64,000 nt of DNA from Bacteroidota bacterium (GCA_030706145.1 JAUZPB010000005.1:22864-86863), one strand, 5' to 3'. Positions 17,667 through 27,607 are shown, counted from the first letter of the stretch. Program-made: numbers and translations. The notes: generated by a model from the sequence alone, not told the origin.

Positions 17667-18338
17667 TCAGATTATTTTCTTTAATTCCTTCCTAAGTATT
17701 TTGTAATTAGGCATAATTTTTTCCACATGACGCCAGAATCTAATTGAATGATTTAGTTCTTTGAGATGACATAGCTCATGAACAATCACGTAGTCAATTA
17801 TCTCTTTGTCATAAATCATTAGCTTAAAATTAAAGGAAAGATTACCCGCTCTTGAGCAACTACCCCACCTTGTTTTTTGATCCCTTATTGTAATTTTGTT
17901 ATACTTGAATCCATATTTTTCTGCAATATGTTCTACTCTTTCAGGAATATATCTCTCTGCCTTTAATTTTAACCAGGTCGTAAAAAGATTTATTAAAGGA
18001 ACCTTTCTTTCTGAAGGACTAAGTATCTTTAGCTTGTTTCCCTCTAGTTCTATCCTATGCCTCTTTACAAAAAGATCATATTGATGGTCTATTTCAAGCT
18101 TTGATCCCATATACATATATACATGCTGACTTTTTGTATATCTGTCTATATATTTGGCAATCCAATCTTTCCTCGAATTAAGGAACTCCTCTGCATCCCG
18201 CATTGATACTCCATACGGGATAATTAATTCGAGTCCCTTTTCAGAACTGACTTGCAACCTCATATAACTTGCTCTCTTACTGATCCTGAGCGTGTAACTA
18301 TATACTTTTGTTCCAATTTGTATTTTTTGTAGATCCAA
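17667..18338 (-). CDS. YgjP-like (DUF45) metallopeptidase domain protein
   Basis: The 223-residue protein ends with the YgjP/DUF45 signature: TIRDQKTRWGSCSRAGNLSF, then VHELCHLKELNHSIRFW, where HExxH plus the downstream histidine should bind zinc. This cytoplasmic family is widespread and its substrate is not established. The start is a TTG (18338), the only sensible one at that point in the frame. It forms a two-gene unit with the MarR regulator downstream. Confidence 0.85.
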   Translation of the reverse strand: MDLQKIQIGTKVYSYTLRISKRASYMRLQVSSEKGLELIIPYGVSMRDAEEFLNSRKDWIAKYIDRYTKSQHVYMYMGSKLEIDHQYDLFVKRHRIELEGNKLKILSPSERKVPLINLFTTWLKLKAERYIPERVEHIAEKYGFKYNKITIRDQKTRWGSCSRAGNLSFNFKLMIYDKEIIDYVIVHELCHLKELNHSIRFWRHVEKIMPNYKILRKELKKII

Positions 18339-18665
18339 ATGACTTTTCTTTGCTAATTGATGGGTACACTAAATATAATTATTTTTCCTTAATTATTTTA
18401 GTCCTGAAATTTCTGAAAAGTCTAAAGCCTATTCCTTTTTCAGGCAATCCCTTCGTTTTTTTTGTGACTTCAAACGCAAAGTAATAGATAAACTTTTTCT
18501 TTGTGTCTTATTTTTGAACTCTTTCTGCCTAATTATCTGTTATTCCATTCAAATTTCACTATTTAAGAAGAATTCTTAGAATTTTTTTATTGTATTCTTT
18601 ATTTTATGTATTAAAAGAAAACTTTTTTTACCATTAAATATTTGTTTAATAAATAAAAGCGAAAA
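18339..18665. other. AT-rich divergent intergenic region
   Basis: These 327 bases separate the YgjP-like gene from menF, which are transcribed apart. They contain many short T and A runs but no gene, tRNA or strong hairpin that I can support. Promoters for both units should lie here; I could not pick convincing boxes. Confidence 0.5.
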
Positions 18666-20078
18666 TTGGATATAATTTCAATACAAAAATTTAGTGAATT
18701 TATTATTAAAGCTTTACCTAAAGTTTCCCAACCTAATACAATTGCAAGCTTTGCATTTTCTCCGGAAAACTCATTACCTGTTAAAGAGTTAAATTTTTTA
18801 ACAAATGAATTCGAAAAGTCTTTTTACTGGGAAAAACCTTCTGAAAGATTTTTTATTGCAGCTTTGGGAGATTTGCTATCCATTACTGAGCCCGGAATTG
18901 GAAGATTTGCTCTGATAGAGAAAAAAATAAGACAACTTAAAGCTAATTTTATTAACAATTGGAATGATTTTGGTCAAGTGAGTTTCCCACTTTTTGTGGG
19001 AGCAATGAAGTTTTCTTCCGAGGGGGAGAAGGGACTTTGGGAAAACTATTATGATTCAAATTGGTTTATTCCGCATATCCTTATTACTGGGAAAGACCTT
19101 GAAATAAAAATTATTTACAATTTTCTGATCTCTCCTAAAGCCTCACAGGAAAAACTGATAAGCGATTTTAATTATCGTATCTCTCAGCTCTCTAAAATGG
19201 CTAAAAAAACATCTGAGCAAACAAATACCCTTCCTCCTGTCAGTTCTATTTCTGGTAATAGTCAAAAGGATAAGAAAAAATGGATGGAGGCTGTAAAAAA
19301 AGCAATTAATGAGATTGAATTTGATAAGGTAAAAAAAGTTGTCCTTTCTAGAAAAGTTGAGATCGAATTAAAATGGGAGCCCGATATTTCACATATTATT
19401 GAACATCTTCACCAGAAATATCCTGAATGTTATTTGTTTCTATTTCATTCTGGAAAGTCTTCCTTTTTTGGAGCTTCTCCCGAAAAACTTATTAAACTAA
19501 GTTCCGGATGGATTGAAGCAGACGCTCTTGCTGGATCGGCTCCAAGGGGAAACGATGAAACTGAAGATCTTAAATATGCGAAAGATCTTCAAAATAGTAT
19601 AAAAGACTTAATTGAGCACGCTGCTGTTAAAGATTACATTATTAAGCAGTTCTCTAGCCTTGCTGACGAAGTCTATTATGAGGAATCTCCTAAAATTAAA
19701 AAACTAAACAATATTCAGCACCTTTGGACACCAGTTAAGGCCAAGCTTAAATCGGTTCAAAAGATGTTTCCCATCCTTGAGAACCTGCACCCTACACCTG
19801 CTGTTTGTGGCATTCCCAAAACTGAAGCACTAGATACAATAAAAAAACTGGAGGATTATCCCCGGGGATTATATTCCGGAATAATTGGCTGGTTTAATTT
19901 CGATGCTGAAGCTGAATTCAGCGTCGCAATTCGCTCAGCTCTTTTGAAAGGTAAAAAATTGTTTATCTTTGCAGGGGGCGGTATTGTCGATGGCTCTAAT
20001 CCTGCTATTGAGTTTCAGGAGACTGAATTAAAATTAAAACCAATTTTTTCCTTATTTGAAAATGCTAACAAAAAATGA
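18666..20078 (+). CDS. menF: Isochorismate synthase
   Basis: The enzyme converts chorismate to isochorismate, the first committed step to menaquinone. The 470 residues have the chorismate-binding domain in the C-terminal half: KKVVLSRKVEIE, the FGASPEKLIKL region, EADALAGSAPRG, HPTPAVCGIPKTEA and RGLYSGIIGWF. Salicylate and anthranilate synthases share this fold, but overlap with menD settles the role. The start is TTG (18666); no ATG near it fits. The final ATGA overlaps the menD start, so the genes are translationally coupled. Confidence 0.93.
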   Translation: MDIISIQKFSEFIIKALPKVSQPNTIASFAFSPENSLPVKELNFLTNEFEKSFYWEKPSERFFIAALGDLLSITEPGIGRFALIEKKIRQLKANFINNWNDFGQVSFPLFVGAMKFSSEGEKGLWENYYDSNWFIPHILITGKDLEIKIIYNFLISPKASQEKLISDFNYRISQLSKMAKKTSEQTNTLPPVSSISGNSQKDKKKWMEAVKKAINEIEFDKVKKVVLSRKVEIELKWEPDISHIIEHLHQKYPECYLFLFHSGKSSFFGASPEKLIKLSSGWIEADALAGSAPRGNDETEDLKYAKDLQNSIKDLIEHAAVKDYIIKQFSSLADEVYYEESPKIKKLNNIQHLWTPVKAKLKSVQKMFPILENLHPTPAVCGIPKTEALDTIKKLEDYPRGLYSGIIGWFNFDAEAEFSVAIRSALLKGKKLFIFAGGGIVDGSNPAIEFQETELKLKPIFSLFENANKK

Positions 20079-21859
20079 AAATAAAAATTAATCGGAATAT
20101 ACTTTGGACCGAAACTTTTGTAAATAAGCTTTCTAATCTTGGAGTAAAATATGCCTGTATTTCACCAGGCTCAAGAAATACACCTCTTACAATAGCTTTC
20201 GCAAACAATAAAAAAATTAAATCTTTTATTCTTGTCGATGAGCGCTCAAGCGGTTTTTTTGCTCTTGGCCTGGCAAGAGCTTCCGACTCTCCTGTTGTAT
20301 TAGTCTGTACCTCAGGGACAGCTGTTGCTGAATTTTACCCTGCCATTATTGAGGCTTATCAGCAACGAATACCATTGATTGTGTGCACTGCTGATAGACC
20401 TCCTGAACTAATCGGCAAAGGCGCAAATCAGACGATTTTTCAGGATAATATTTACAAAAATCATATCCGCTGGTTTGTTAATGCTGGACTGCCAGAGCCA
20501 AACTCTGAGCGGTTGGAATTTATCTGTCGGCTCGCTGAAAAAGCCGTTCTTGACAGTTCAAAAGATAACAGAGGTCCAGTTCATATTAATTTCCCGTTTC
20601 GTAAACCTTTTGAACCTTCCTCTTTTACAGATGAGATCGAAGAGAATTTGATGGATTTTTCTAATTGTCTTAAAACGCAGATTTTCAGAAGTTCAAATCA
20701 TAATTATGAACCAGTTTCTTCTAAAGAAAATGAGAATATTTTTGATGAGATTTATTCTTCCTGTAAAAGTAATGCACGCGGACTTATTGTTGTAGGACCA
20801 GGGATTTATCAGGACTCATTTGCTGAAAAAGTAAATATTCTGGCCACGATGCTTAATTACCCAATTATTGCCGATGGTACATCAAACTTAAGATTTAACC
20901 ATCTCCCCAAAACAAATATATTATCTAATTTTGAAGGATATTTCCGCTCTGATAGTTTTATGAGTACTATGCAGCCTGAATTAGTAATCCAATTCGGAAG
21001 AATGTGTACTTCAAAAGCTATGGAGGAGTTCTTTGGAAATATGGATGCGCCATTTTTTATTGTTGATGAATATGGACAATGGTTTGATCCCTTTAATAAA
21101 GCTAGGGCAGTCTTGAAGATGAAACCAGAATCTTTTTGTGTTAATATTGTCTCTAGATTAAAACACAACGGTTTTATTGCGCAGACTGAGAGCAGTTGGC
21201 TTGACAAGTTTACTAAAGCTGAACTATTGGCTGAAAAACTAAAAAACGAAATTATTGAAGAAGCACAATTCCCATTTGAAGGTAGAATAATTACTGAGGT
21301 AATTAAACTTATCCCTGAGAATTCTGCCCTTATGATCTCAAACAGTATGCCTGTTAGAGATCTGGATTACTTTGCTCAAAAAATAAATAAACATATCCAG
21401 ATCTTTCATAATCGCGGTGCAAGCGGAATCGATGGTATCACTTCAACCGCTTTGGGAATATCTTTTGGCCTATCGAAAAAAACAGTTTTGATTACTGGCG
21501 ATTTGGCATTTTATTATGACCTTAATGGCTTACTAGCTTCTCTAAAGTATTCTATACCTCTTACTGTTGTACTTGTAAACAACAACGGTGGAGGAATTTT
21601 TCAAATGCTTCCAATTACAAAATGTGAAGAGATTTTCGAGGACTATTTTTCAACTCCGCTAAATATCGATTTTTCTCATTTTGTTAAAGCTTATAATGGC
21701 AATTTCGAGGTGGTTTCTAGCTGGGAGCATTTCCGTATGGCGTTTTCTAATTCTTTGAATATAAATGAGGGTATATCTGTTATTCAGGTAAATACTGATC
21801 CAAAAGCTTCCTCCTTAATTCGAAAAGATTATTGGAAAAGAGTCGGTGAATTAGTCTAA
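20075..21859 (+). CDS. menD: 2-Succinyl-5-enolpyruvyl-6-hydroxy-3-cyclohexene-1-carboxylate synthase
   Basis: MenD joins isochorismate and 2-oxoglutarate in a thiamine-diphosphate-dependent Stetter-type addition. The 594 residues show the N-terminal pyrimidine-binding domain (YACISPGSRNTPLTIAF, DERSSGFFALGLARAS, CTSGTAVAEFYPA, GKGANQTIFQDN) and the C-terminal cofactor domain with NRGASGIDG, TGDLAFYYDLNGL and the Mg-binding VNNNGGGIFQMLP. It overlaps menF by four bases. The remaining men genes are in the leftward operon at 8.4-13.5 kb. Confidence 0.96.
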   Translation: MKIKINRNILWTETFVNKLSNLGVKYACISPGSRNTPLTIAFANNKKIKSFILVDERSSGFFALGLARASDSPVVLVCTSGTAVAEFYPAIIEAYQQRIPLIVCTADRPPELIGKGANQTIFQDNIYKNHIRWFVNAGLPEPNSERLEFICRLAEKAVLDSSKDNRGPVHINFPFRKPFEPSSFTDEIEENLMDFSNCLKTQIFRSSNHNYEPVSSKENENIFDEIYSSCKSNARGLIVVGPGIYQDSFAEKVNILATMLNYPIIADGTSNLRFNHLPKTNILSNFEGYFRSDSFMSTMQPELVIQFGRMCTSKAMEEFFGNMDAPFFIVDEYGQWFDPFNKARAVLKMKPESFCVNIVSRLKHNGFIAQTESSWLDKFTKAELLAEKLKNEIIEEAQFPFEGRIITEVIKLIPENSALMISNSMPVRDLDYFAQKINKHIQIFHNRGASGIDGITSTALGISFGLSKKTVLITGDLAFYYDLNGLLASLKYSIPLTVVLVNNNGGGIFQMLPITKCEEIFEDYFSTPLNIDFSHFVKAYNGNFEVVSSWEHFRMAFSNSLNINEGISVIQVNTDPKASSLIRKDYWKRVGELV

Positions 21860-21948
21860 TGATACGTAATTATTTTCTTAAAACAAGATTTCAATTGTTT
21901 GCCATCAAATGAAATTATTTTTTTACATTTCAATAACTTAAAATCATA

Positions 21949-22845
21949 ATGGAAAATTTTATCCTTATTTTCTTGCTTCTTCTTCTTGGCGTTGTTTTCG
22001 GTTATCTGAATTTATTCCCCAAAGATTCTGCGCTTACTCTTAATTTATTTGTAATTTATATTTCTCTTCCGGCATTGGTTCTTATAAATATACCAAAACT
22101 TACCTTTTCAACCGATGTTTTAATTCCCCTTATACTGCCTTGGATAATGATTGCTATTTCTGTTGCTATCATACTAATACTGGGCAAAGTATTTTCTTGG
22201 AATAGAAGTATAATTGGGGGATTACTATTAATCGTCCCTCTTGGAAATACATCTTTTCTAGGAATTCCAATGGTAAAGGCTTACTTTGGTGAGAGCCATG
22301 TCCCTTATGCCATTTTATACGATCAGTTCGGAAGCTTTCTTGCTCTTTCTACCTATGGCTCTGCAATTTTGGCTATCTATAGCGGGAAAGGTAAACCTAC
22401 CATAAATATGATTGCTAAAAAGGTCTTTACATTCCCTCCATTTATTGCTCTGATAGCTGCACTGTTACTTAGGGGAGTTGCCTTTCCTCCTTATGCAGTT
22501 AAAGTACTGGAAATGTTGGCCTCAACTCTTGTCCCTGCAGTCATGTTTGCAGTCGGACTGCAGATTAAACTAAAAATATCTAGTTCTGGTTTTATTCCTA
22601 TTGCCTCTGGACTTGCAATTAAGTTATTAATTGCTCCATTTTTTGCAATTTTACTCTGTGGACTTTTGGGAGCTAAAGGTCAGGCAGTAAATGTTTCGAT
22701 TTTCGAAGCAGGTATGGGACCAATGATTACTGCAGGTGCTTTGGCTATTGCAGCGGATCTGGAACCGGAAATGATGGCCTCAATGACTGGCCTGGGACTT
22801 ATTCTTTCATTTGTTACACTTCCACTTGTCTTTCTTTTCCTTTAG
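21949..22845 (+). CDS. AEC-family permease (auxin efflux carrier family)
   Basis: A 298-residue integral membrane protein with about ten hydrophobic segments in two inverted halves. It matches bacterial AEC transporters, with PLGNTSFLGIPMVKAYFG in the fourth segment and FEAGMGPMITAGALA in the second half. Bacterial relatives include malate and other organic-acid permeases; the substrate cannot be told from the sequence. It lies 89 bases after menD. A terminator begins in its stop codon, so it may be the last gene of the menF-D transcript. Confidence 0.88.
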   Translation: MENFILIFLLLLLGVVFGYLNLFPKDSALTLNLFVIYISLPALVLINIPKLTFSTDVLIPLILPWIMIAISVAIILILGKVFSWNRSIIGGLLLIVPLGNTSFLGIPMVKAYFGESHVPYAILYDQFGSFLALSTYGSAILAIYSGKGKPTINMIAKKVFTFPPFIALIAALLLRGVAFPPYAVKVLEMLASTLVPAVMFAVGLQIKLKISSSGFIPIASGLAIKLLIAPFFAILLCGLLGAKGQAVNVSIFEAGMGPMITAGALAIAADLEPEMMASMTGLGLILSFVTLPLVFLFL

Positions 22846-22868
22846 GACCTTCTTTAAGGTCCCTTTTT
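22845..22868 (+). terminator. Rho-independent terminator abutting the AEC gene stop
   Basis: GGACCTT (22845-22851), a four-base loop, AAGGTCC (22856-22862), then CTTTTTCTCC. The stem begins with the last base of the stop codon. Confidence 0.85.
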
Positions 22869-23008
22869 CTCCTAATCCTATTGACAAGTCTTTCTTTCTA
22901 AGAGAAGACCTTTTTTCTCTAAAATGAGCTTCTCTATCTAAGAAGTATTTCCTTAAACTCCATTTGTTTTTACCTGTTAAGTTAATAATTATTATCAAAT
23001 ATTATTTT

Positions 23009-23356
23009 ATGGGAAAATATTTACTATTTGTACTGGGCACTTATTTCTTTGTTACTGGCATATGGCCCATTTTGAGTATTCGGACCTTTCAGCTGGTAAC
23101 AGGACCTAAGACGGATATATAGCTTGTGAAGACTGTTGGCGCATTAGCCTCTTCTATAGGTGTAGGTCTTATAGTTGCAGCAATAAGAAATACTTTTGTG
23201 CCAGAAATTATTACATTTTCCTTATGTAGTGCTTTTGCATTTATGTCCATTGATATTTATTATGTAGTAAAGAGAGGAATAATCTCAGGCTATCTACTCG
23301 ATGCTTTTGTTGAACTTGATTTTATATTTACCTGGATTGCTATAATTATTTTTTGA
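23009..23356 (+). pseudogene. Small conserved membrane protein interrupted by one in-frame TAG
   Basis: The frame from ATG 23009 encodes MGKYLLFVLGTYFFVTGIWP and continues to ...LVTGPKTDI, then meets TAG at 23120-23122. The same frame resumes at once as LVKTVGALASSIGVG... and runs to the natural end at 23356. As I remember the family, this region reads TGPKTDxWLVKTVG, so the TAG stands where TGG (Trp) is expected: a single-base nonsense change. The intact product would be about 115 residues with three or four hydrophobic segments. The downstream part also opens with a GTG (23126), so a 76-residue product by re-initiation is possible. Function of the family unknown. Confidence 0.7.
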
Positions 23357-23395
23357 TGTGTTAACTGTTTGTTAAGAATTCCGAAGGAGAATATT

Positions 23396-23869
23396 ATGGA
23401 TAATGAGGTTTTAAGAAAGGAACTAATCAATCTGTTAAAAGAAGAACAAGCCCACGTTGGAATCGAAAATGCAATTAGGGGCGTTAAACACAATCTGATA
23501 AATAAACGCCCTGAAAATGAAGGACATACTTTGTGGGAATTGTTTGAACATATGCGGATTACCCAGGAAGACATTCTCAGATATACACTTGATACTAGCT
23601 GGAAGTCGCCTTCCTGGCCAGATGAATATTGGCCAAAACCAACAGATGAGGCTACACAGGAAAAATGGGATAAGTCTGTAAGAAGTTTTTATAGAGACTT
23701 TCAGGAGGTTATTAAGCTGGTAGAAAATAAAACAATTGATCTTACTAGCCAGATTCCTGGTGGCGAGGGAAGAACTTACCTCAGAGAGATTTTATTAATT
23801 GCCGATCATAATGCCTATCATTTAGCACAGATAATCCTTACTAGAAAACTTTTGGGGGATTGGAAGTAA
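23396..23869 (+). CDS. DinB-like four-helix-bundle protein
   Basis: A 157-residue protein of the DinB/YfiT-like superfamily. The first metal histidine is in GHTLWELFEHM and the final pair in DHNAYHLAQII (H-x3-H). These are cytoplasmic metal-binding proteins, some acting as thiol-dependent transferases, most without a known reaction. I chose ATG 23396 because AAGGAG lies at 23384-23389, six bases upstream; an earlier TTG-type start at 23369 lacks such a site. A weak hairpin and T-run follow near 23960-24000. Confidence 0.85.
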   Translation: MDNEVLRKELINLLKEEQAHVGIENAIRGVKHNLINKRPENEGHTLWELFEHMRITQEDILRYTLDTSWKSPSWPDEYWPKPTDEATQEKWDKSVRSFYRDFQEVIKLVENKTIDLTSQIPGGEGRTYLREILLIADHNAYHLAQIILTRKLLGDWK

Positions 23870-24011
23870 TGTAGACATATAAGCATATTTTTTTGTTTTG
23901 ATCAAGTACTTTGTTTTTGCCCTTTCAGCTTGAACATTAATGGCTTAAATTCATGACGCGACAGACCGCATCGAAATTGTAAGGCCTGTTATTTTTTTAA
24001 TAAGGGAAGGG

Positions 24012-25937
24012 ATGATATTTTTGAAAAAATTAATTTTACTATTTTGTTTATCTTTATTTTTTTCTGCTAATCAGACATTTATATTTCCACAGGTAATTGC
24101 ACAGGATTCACTTGCTCTTGTTAGTTTTTTTCATTTATCAAATGGACAGTCGTGGAAAAATCATGATAATTGGCTTACTGCAGCCCCAGTCTCAAAATGG
24201 TATGGTGTCGTTGTTGAAAATAACAGAGTTGTTGGGCTTCAATTTGGTGCAGGTAATAATCTTCGCGATTCTATCCCGTCATCTATTGGGCAACTAACAG
24301 CTCTTGTTGAAATAAATTTGAATTATAACTTTGTAACTTATATTCCTGAGGAAATTGGAAAATTATCTAAACTGAAAAATCTGTTTTTGAGAAGTAACCA
24401 AATAAAACAATTACCAGTCTCTCTGTCAGCTTTACACGAATTAGAGAAAGTTGATATCTCAAAGAATCTAATTTTGGTACTTCCTGATTCTCTTGAAAAG
24501 TTAACTAAACTAAGTTTTCTGGATGCTAGTTATAATGATTTGGTTTCACTTCCTGAGTCATTTGCAAGTCTCTTAAGGCTCTCATCACTTAATCTAAGCG
24601 GCAATAACTTTGTTGAGATTCCATTGGCAATTTCGAAGTTAAAAGCCTTAAAGGAACTTTATTTTAGTGATAATCCAATAAGAAATATTCCTGTTGAATT
24701 ATTTACTCTGGATAGCCTTACAATTTTATACTTAAATGGGAATATGATAAGCTCAATCCCAGGCGAAATAGAAAAATTAAAATTTATTAAAGACTTGCAG
24801 CTTAGTGGAAATCAGTTACGATCAGTTCCTGCAGAATTGGGAAATCTTATTAGCCTTAATAATCTTGATCTGAGTTATAATTTAATTTCATCTTTCCCTG
24901 AAGAAATTGGCTATCTTAAGAATCTCAAAAGTCTGAATGCTGTTTATAATAAGATTTTAGCACTTCCAAAATCTATTGGAAATTTAAGCAGTTTAGAAAA
25001 ATTAAAACTTCAACATAATTATTTAGATTCATTGCCTGAAAATATTGTTGATCTAAAAGGACTTTCTGAACTTGACCTTGAGAGAAATTTCTTTTCTGAT
25101 TCATTACCTGCTCAGATAGGTAAGCTGGAAAACCTTAATATGATATCCTTAAGAGGGAATCAGCTCAAATATATAAAAAATGATTTGTTCTCAAGGCTTC
25201 TAAAATTAAAATGGGTTTTCCTTGAAAATAACTTCCTTGAGAATCTCCCTGATTTTTCGAATAATAAAATCCTGGCCGACCTTACTGTGCAGAGTAATAG
25301 GCTTACTTTCGAAGACCTGGAACCTGTAATGAAAAAGACCAATCTTCATTTCTATTATTCACCTCAGGACAGTGTTGCAATAAAGGCTGATACTAATCTT
25401 AAGACAGATGCCTTTATAACTTTATATGTTAATGTTGGAGGTACCAAAAATAAATATAAGTGGATGAGAGAAGGTGTTGAGTTGCTTAATGCCGATTCAC
25501 AGTATTTGCAGTTAAAGGCTTCCGACTCAGCTGCCTCTGGTAAGTATGTATGTAAAGTCCTAAATCAGGATGTACCAGATCTTGTCCTTTTTAGTAAAGA
25601 ATATAGATTATATCCTACTAATATTATTAGTTCTGTCTCTGCCTCTTTGGAAACTCCAAAGCAATATTCACTTACACAGAATTTCCCTAATCCATTTAAT
25701 CCCTCAACTGAAATACGATATGATATACCATCTGAAGTTCATGTATTATTAAAAATATTTTCTATTGACGGTAGGGAAGTTAGGACTCTTGTCAATGAAG
25801 TTCAAACGCCTGGTCATAAGGCTGTAGTGTGGGATGGAAAGAATAATCTTGAACAGCCTGTAAGTTCAGGAATTTATATTTACAAACTGCAATCTGGTAA
25901 TTACAGCTTCAGTAGAAAAATGTTAATGATTAAATAA
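24012..25937 (+). CDS. Secreted leucine-rich-repeat / Ig-like protein with type IX secretion C-terminal domain
   Basis: The 641-residue product has a signal peptide, an N-terminal cap (LSNGQSWKNHDNWL, SKWYGVVVENNRVVGLQFG), about fourteen 23-residue leucine-rich repeats (LSGNQLRSVPAELGNLISL), an Ig-like domain (about 455-535, with YKWMREGVELLN and SGKYVCKV) and a C-terminal sorting domain (NFPNPFNPSTEIRYDI ... SSGIYIYKLQSG ... KMLMIK). The sorting domain directs export by the type IX system and cell-surface attachment; no T9SS genes are in this window. The SD GGGAAGGG nearly touches the ATG at 24012, so the true start may be the TTG at 24021 (MKKLILLF). Likely a surface adhesin or recognition protein. 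Confidence 0.88.
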   Translation: MIFLKKLILLFCLSLFFSANQTFIFPQVIAQDSLALVSFFHLSNGQSWKNHDNWLTAAPVSKWYGVVVENNRVVGLQFGAGNNLRDSIPSSIGQLTALVEINLNYNFVTYIPEEIGKLSKLKNLFLRSNQIKQLPVSLSALHELEKVDISKNLILVLPDSLEKLTKLSFLDASYNDLVSLPESFASLLRLSSLNLSGNNFVEIPLAISKLKALKELYFSDNPIRNIPVELFTLDSLTILYLNGNMISSIPGEIEKLKFIKDLQLSGNQLRSVPAELGNLISLNNLDLSYNLISSFPEEIGYLKNLKSLNAVYNKILALPKSIGNLSSLEKLKLQHNYLDSLPENIVDLKGLSELDLERNFFSDSLPAQIGKLENLNMISLRGNQLKYIKNDLFSRLLKLKWVFLENNFLENLPDFSNNKILADLTVQSNRLTFEDLEPVMKKTNLHFYYSPQDSVAIKADTNLKTDAFITLYVNVGGTKNKYKWMREGVELLNADSQYLQLKASDSAASGKYVCKVLNQDVPDLVLFSKEYRLYPTNIISSVSASLETPKQYSLTQNFPNPFNPSTEIRYDIPSEVHVLLKIFSIDGREVRTLVNEVQTPGHKAVVWDGKNNLEQPVSSGIYIYKLQSGNYSFSRKMLMIK

Positions 25938-26069
25938 CTGCTCCTATAAGTATACATTTTATTAAAACGGGGCTTTCTTATAAATCTATCTTGATAAAAA
26001 ATTATTACAACAAGTACCGCTTTGAATCACCAGCTCTTGTTAATAATATTTTTACCAAGTATTTCTTAT

Positions 26070-26090
26070 AAAAAAGCTCCGCTTTTTTTT
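26070..26090. terminator. Bidirectional terminator between convergent LRR and dacB genes
   Basis: AAAAAGC (26071-26077), loop TCC, GCTTTTTTTT (from 26081). The symmetric A- and T-runs suit both strands. The GC core is short. Confidence 0.6.
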
Positions 26091-26105
26091 TATTCATATT
26101 TTTTT

Positions 26106-27521
26106 CTATTCATATTCAGAAAGGATCTGGCATATATCATTTTGAATCTTTACTGCTCTGGAGGAACTTCCTGCATAGTTCTGAAACATTAAGGAAAAGG
26201 CTAGAAGATGACCACTTTTTGATTTTGCATATCCAGACAGGCAGCTTACTCCACTGATAGTTCCTGTTTTGGCATGAACATTACTGAAAGCATTACCACT
26301 TTTCATCCGTTCTCTTAAGGTTCCATCTACACCTGCTACAGGAAAAGAGTTATACAGGATGTTAAATAATTCAGGTCTATTCTGATATATAAATCTTAAA
26401 ACGTTTAGCAGAAGATGAGCATTTATTAGATTATAATGCGAAACTCCAGAACCATCTACAATTCTGTAGGATTTATAATCAAGACCAGAAAGTGTAATTA
26501 AAGAATCTACAATCTTTATTCCATTATCAGCATTTGCTGGTCTGCCAAAATATTTTACTGAAAGTGCTCTTAAGACCATCTCTGCACTTAAATTGTCGCT
26601 GTTTTTATTCAGCCCCATAATAACATTACTATATGGCCTTTTAAAAGTATAAAGCCTTGTCGTATCGGTCGGAACAGAGGAAATTTTCAATTTCCCATGA
26701 AAGCTTATTTTATTTTCCCTTAACTTTTCCGTAAAAAGTGTAAGAAAGTATTGTGCTGGATTATAAACATTCATCTGAATTGCCTCTGGCTCAGAACCAG
26801 AATAAAAGTTGCCTTTTGCAACTATGGCATTTCTTCGACTTATCCAGTTTCTCTGCATATCAAAACTTGAAAGACTTTTATCTGAAACAGTAACAGAATG
26901 ATTTATTATTTTGAAAAATTTGCTCTCTGGAATAGTCTTTACTTTTGCTTTCTTGCCATTTTCCCCAGGTTCTGCAATTGTAATGACAGAATTTTTATTT
27001 ATATTTAGTGCCGATAGGTAAGGCGCATCTGTCGAGGGATCATCATCCCACATCCATCCTTTCCCCCAAAATAAAGAGTCTGTAAAGCTTAGATCTGCAT
27101 AAATATTCCCTGTTATCTTTTTTATGCCTTGCCTCTTTAAACTAAGTATTAAGGAATCAAGATCTCCTGTAGTAAAATCTGGATCTCCACCTCCTAAAAT
27201 ATATAAGCTGCCTTTAAGCGTAGATCGTCTTATCTGTCCAGTATGAAACAGTGCCGTCTCAAAGTTATAATCTGGACCGAGGAAATACAATCCTGCCGAA
27301 GTAGTCAATATTTTCATATTCGAAGCAGGATGAAGCAGTAGCTCAGAGTTCTTTTCAAATAATGTTTCCTTTTTACTCAGATCATAGACCTCAATAGCAG
27401 CCATTGAAGATTTGAAGAGACTATCTTCCAATAAAATGGAAATTTGATCTTTGATTTTGTTCTGAGCAAATAGATTAAGGGAAAAAATTGTGATAAAGAG
27501 AAGGTTAAGTAGGTTTTTCAT
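26106..27521 (-). CDS. dacB: D-alanyl-D-alanine carboxypeptidase/endopeptidase (PBP4, peptidase S13)
   Basis: A periplasmic low-molecular-weight penicillin-binding protein that trims or cleaves peptidoglycan cross-links. The 471 residues begin with a signal peptide (cleaved near LFAQ). They carry all three active-site motifs: SNMK in HPASNMKILTTSAG, SDN in NKNSDNLSAEMVLRAL, and KTG in HAKTGTISGVSCLSGYA. The long insertion between the first two motifs is typical of the S13 family. It is the last gene of a run of - strand genes and is 153 bases downstream of the TatD/radical-SAM gene. Confidence 0.93.
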   Translation of the reverse strand: MKNLLNLLFITIFSLNLFAQNKIKDQISILLEDSLFKSSMAAIEVYDLSKKETLFEKNSELLLHPASNMKILTTSAGLYFLGPDYNFETALFHTGQIRRSTLKGSLYILGGGDPDFTTGDLDSLILSLKRQGIKKITGNIYADLSFTDSLFWGKGWMWDDDPSTDAPYLSALNINKNSVITIAEPGENGKKAKVKTIPESKFFKIINHSVTVSDKSLSSFDMQRNWISRRNAIVAKGNFYSGSEPEAIQMNVYNPAQYFLTLFTEKLRENKISFHGKLKISSVPTDTTRLYTFKRPYSNVIMGLNKNSDNLSAEMVLRALSVKYFGRPANADNGIKIVDSLITLSGLDYKSYRIVDGSGVSHYNLINAHLLLNVLRFIYQNRPELFNILYNSFPVAGVDGTLRERMKSGNAFSNVHAKTGTISGVSCLSGYAKSKSGHLLAFSLMFQNYAGSSSRAVKIQNDICQILSEYE

Positions 27522-27607
27522 AATAATTTTCTAAGACTTGGATTTTATGTGTGGAATGACTTTTTAAAGAAAAATCGGAATTAGTCTATTTTTATTTCCA
27601 TTTTTTC

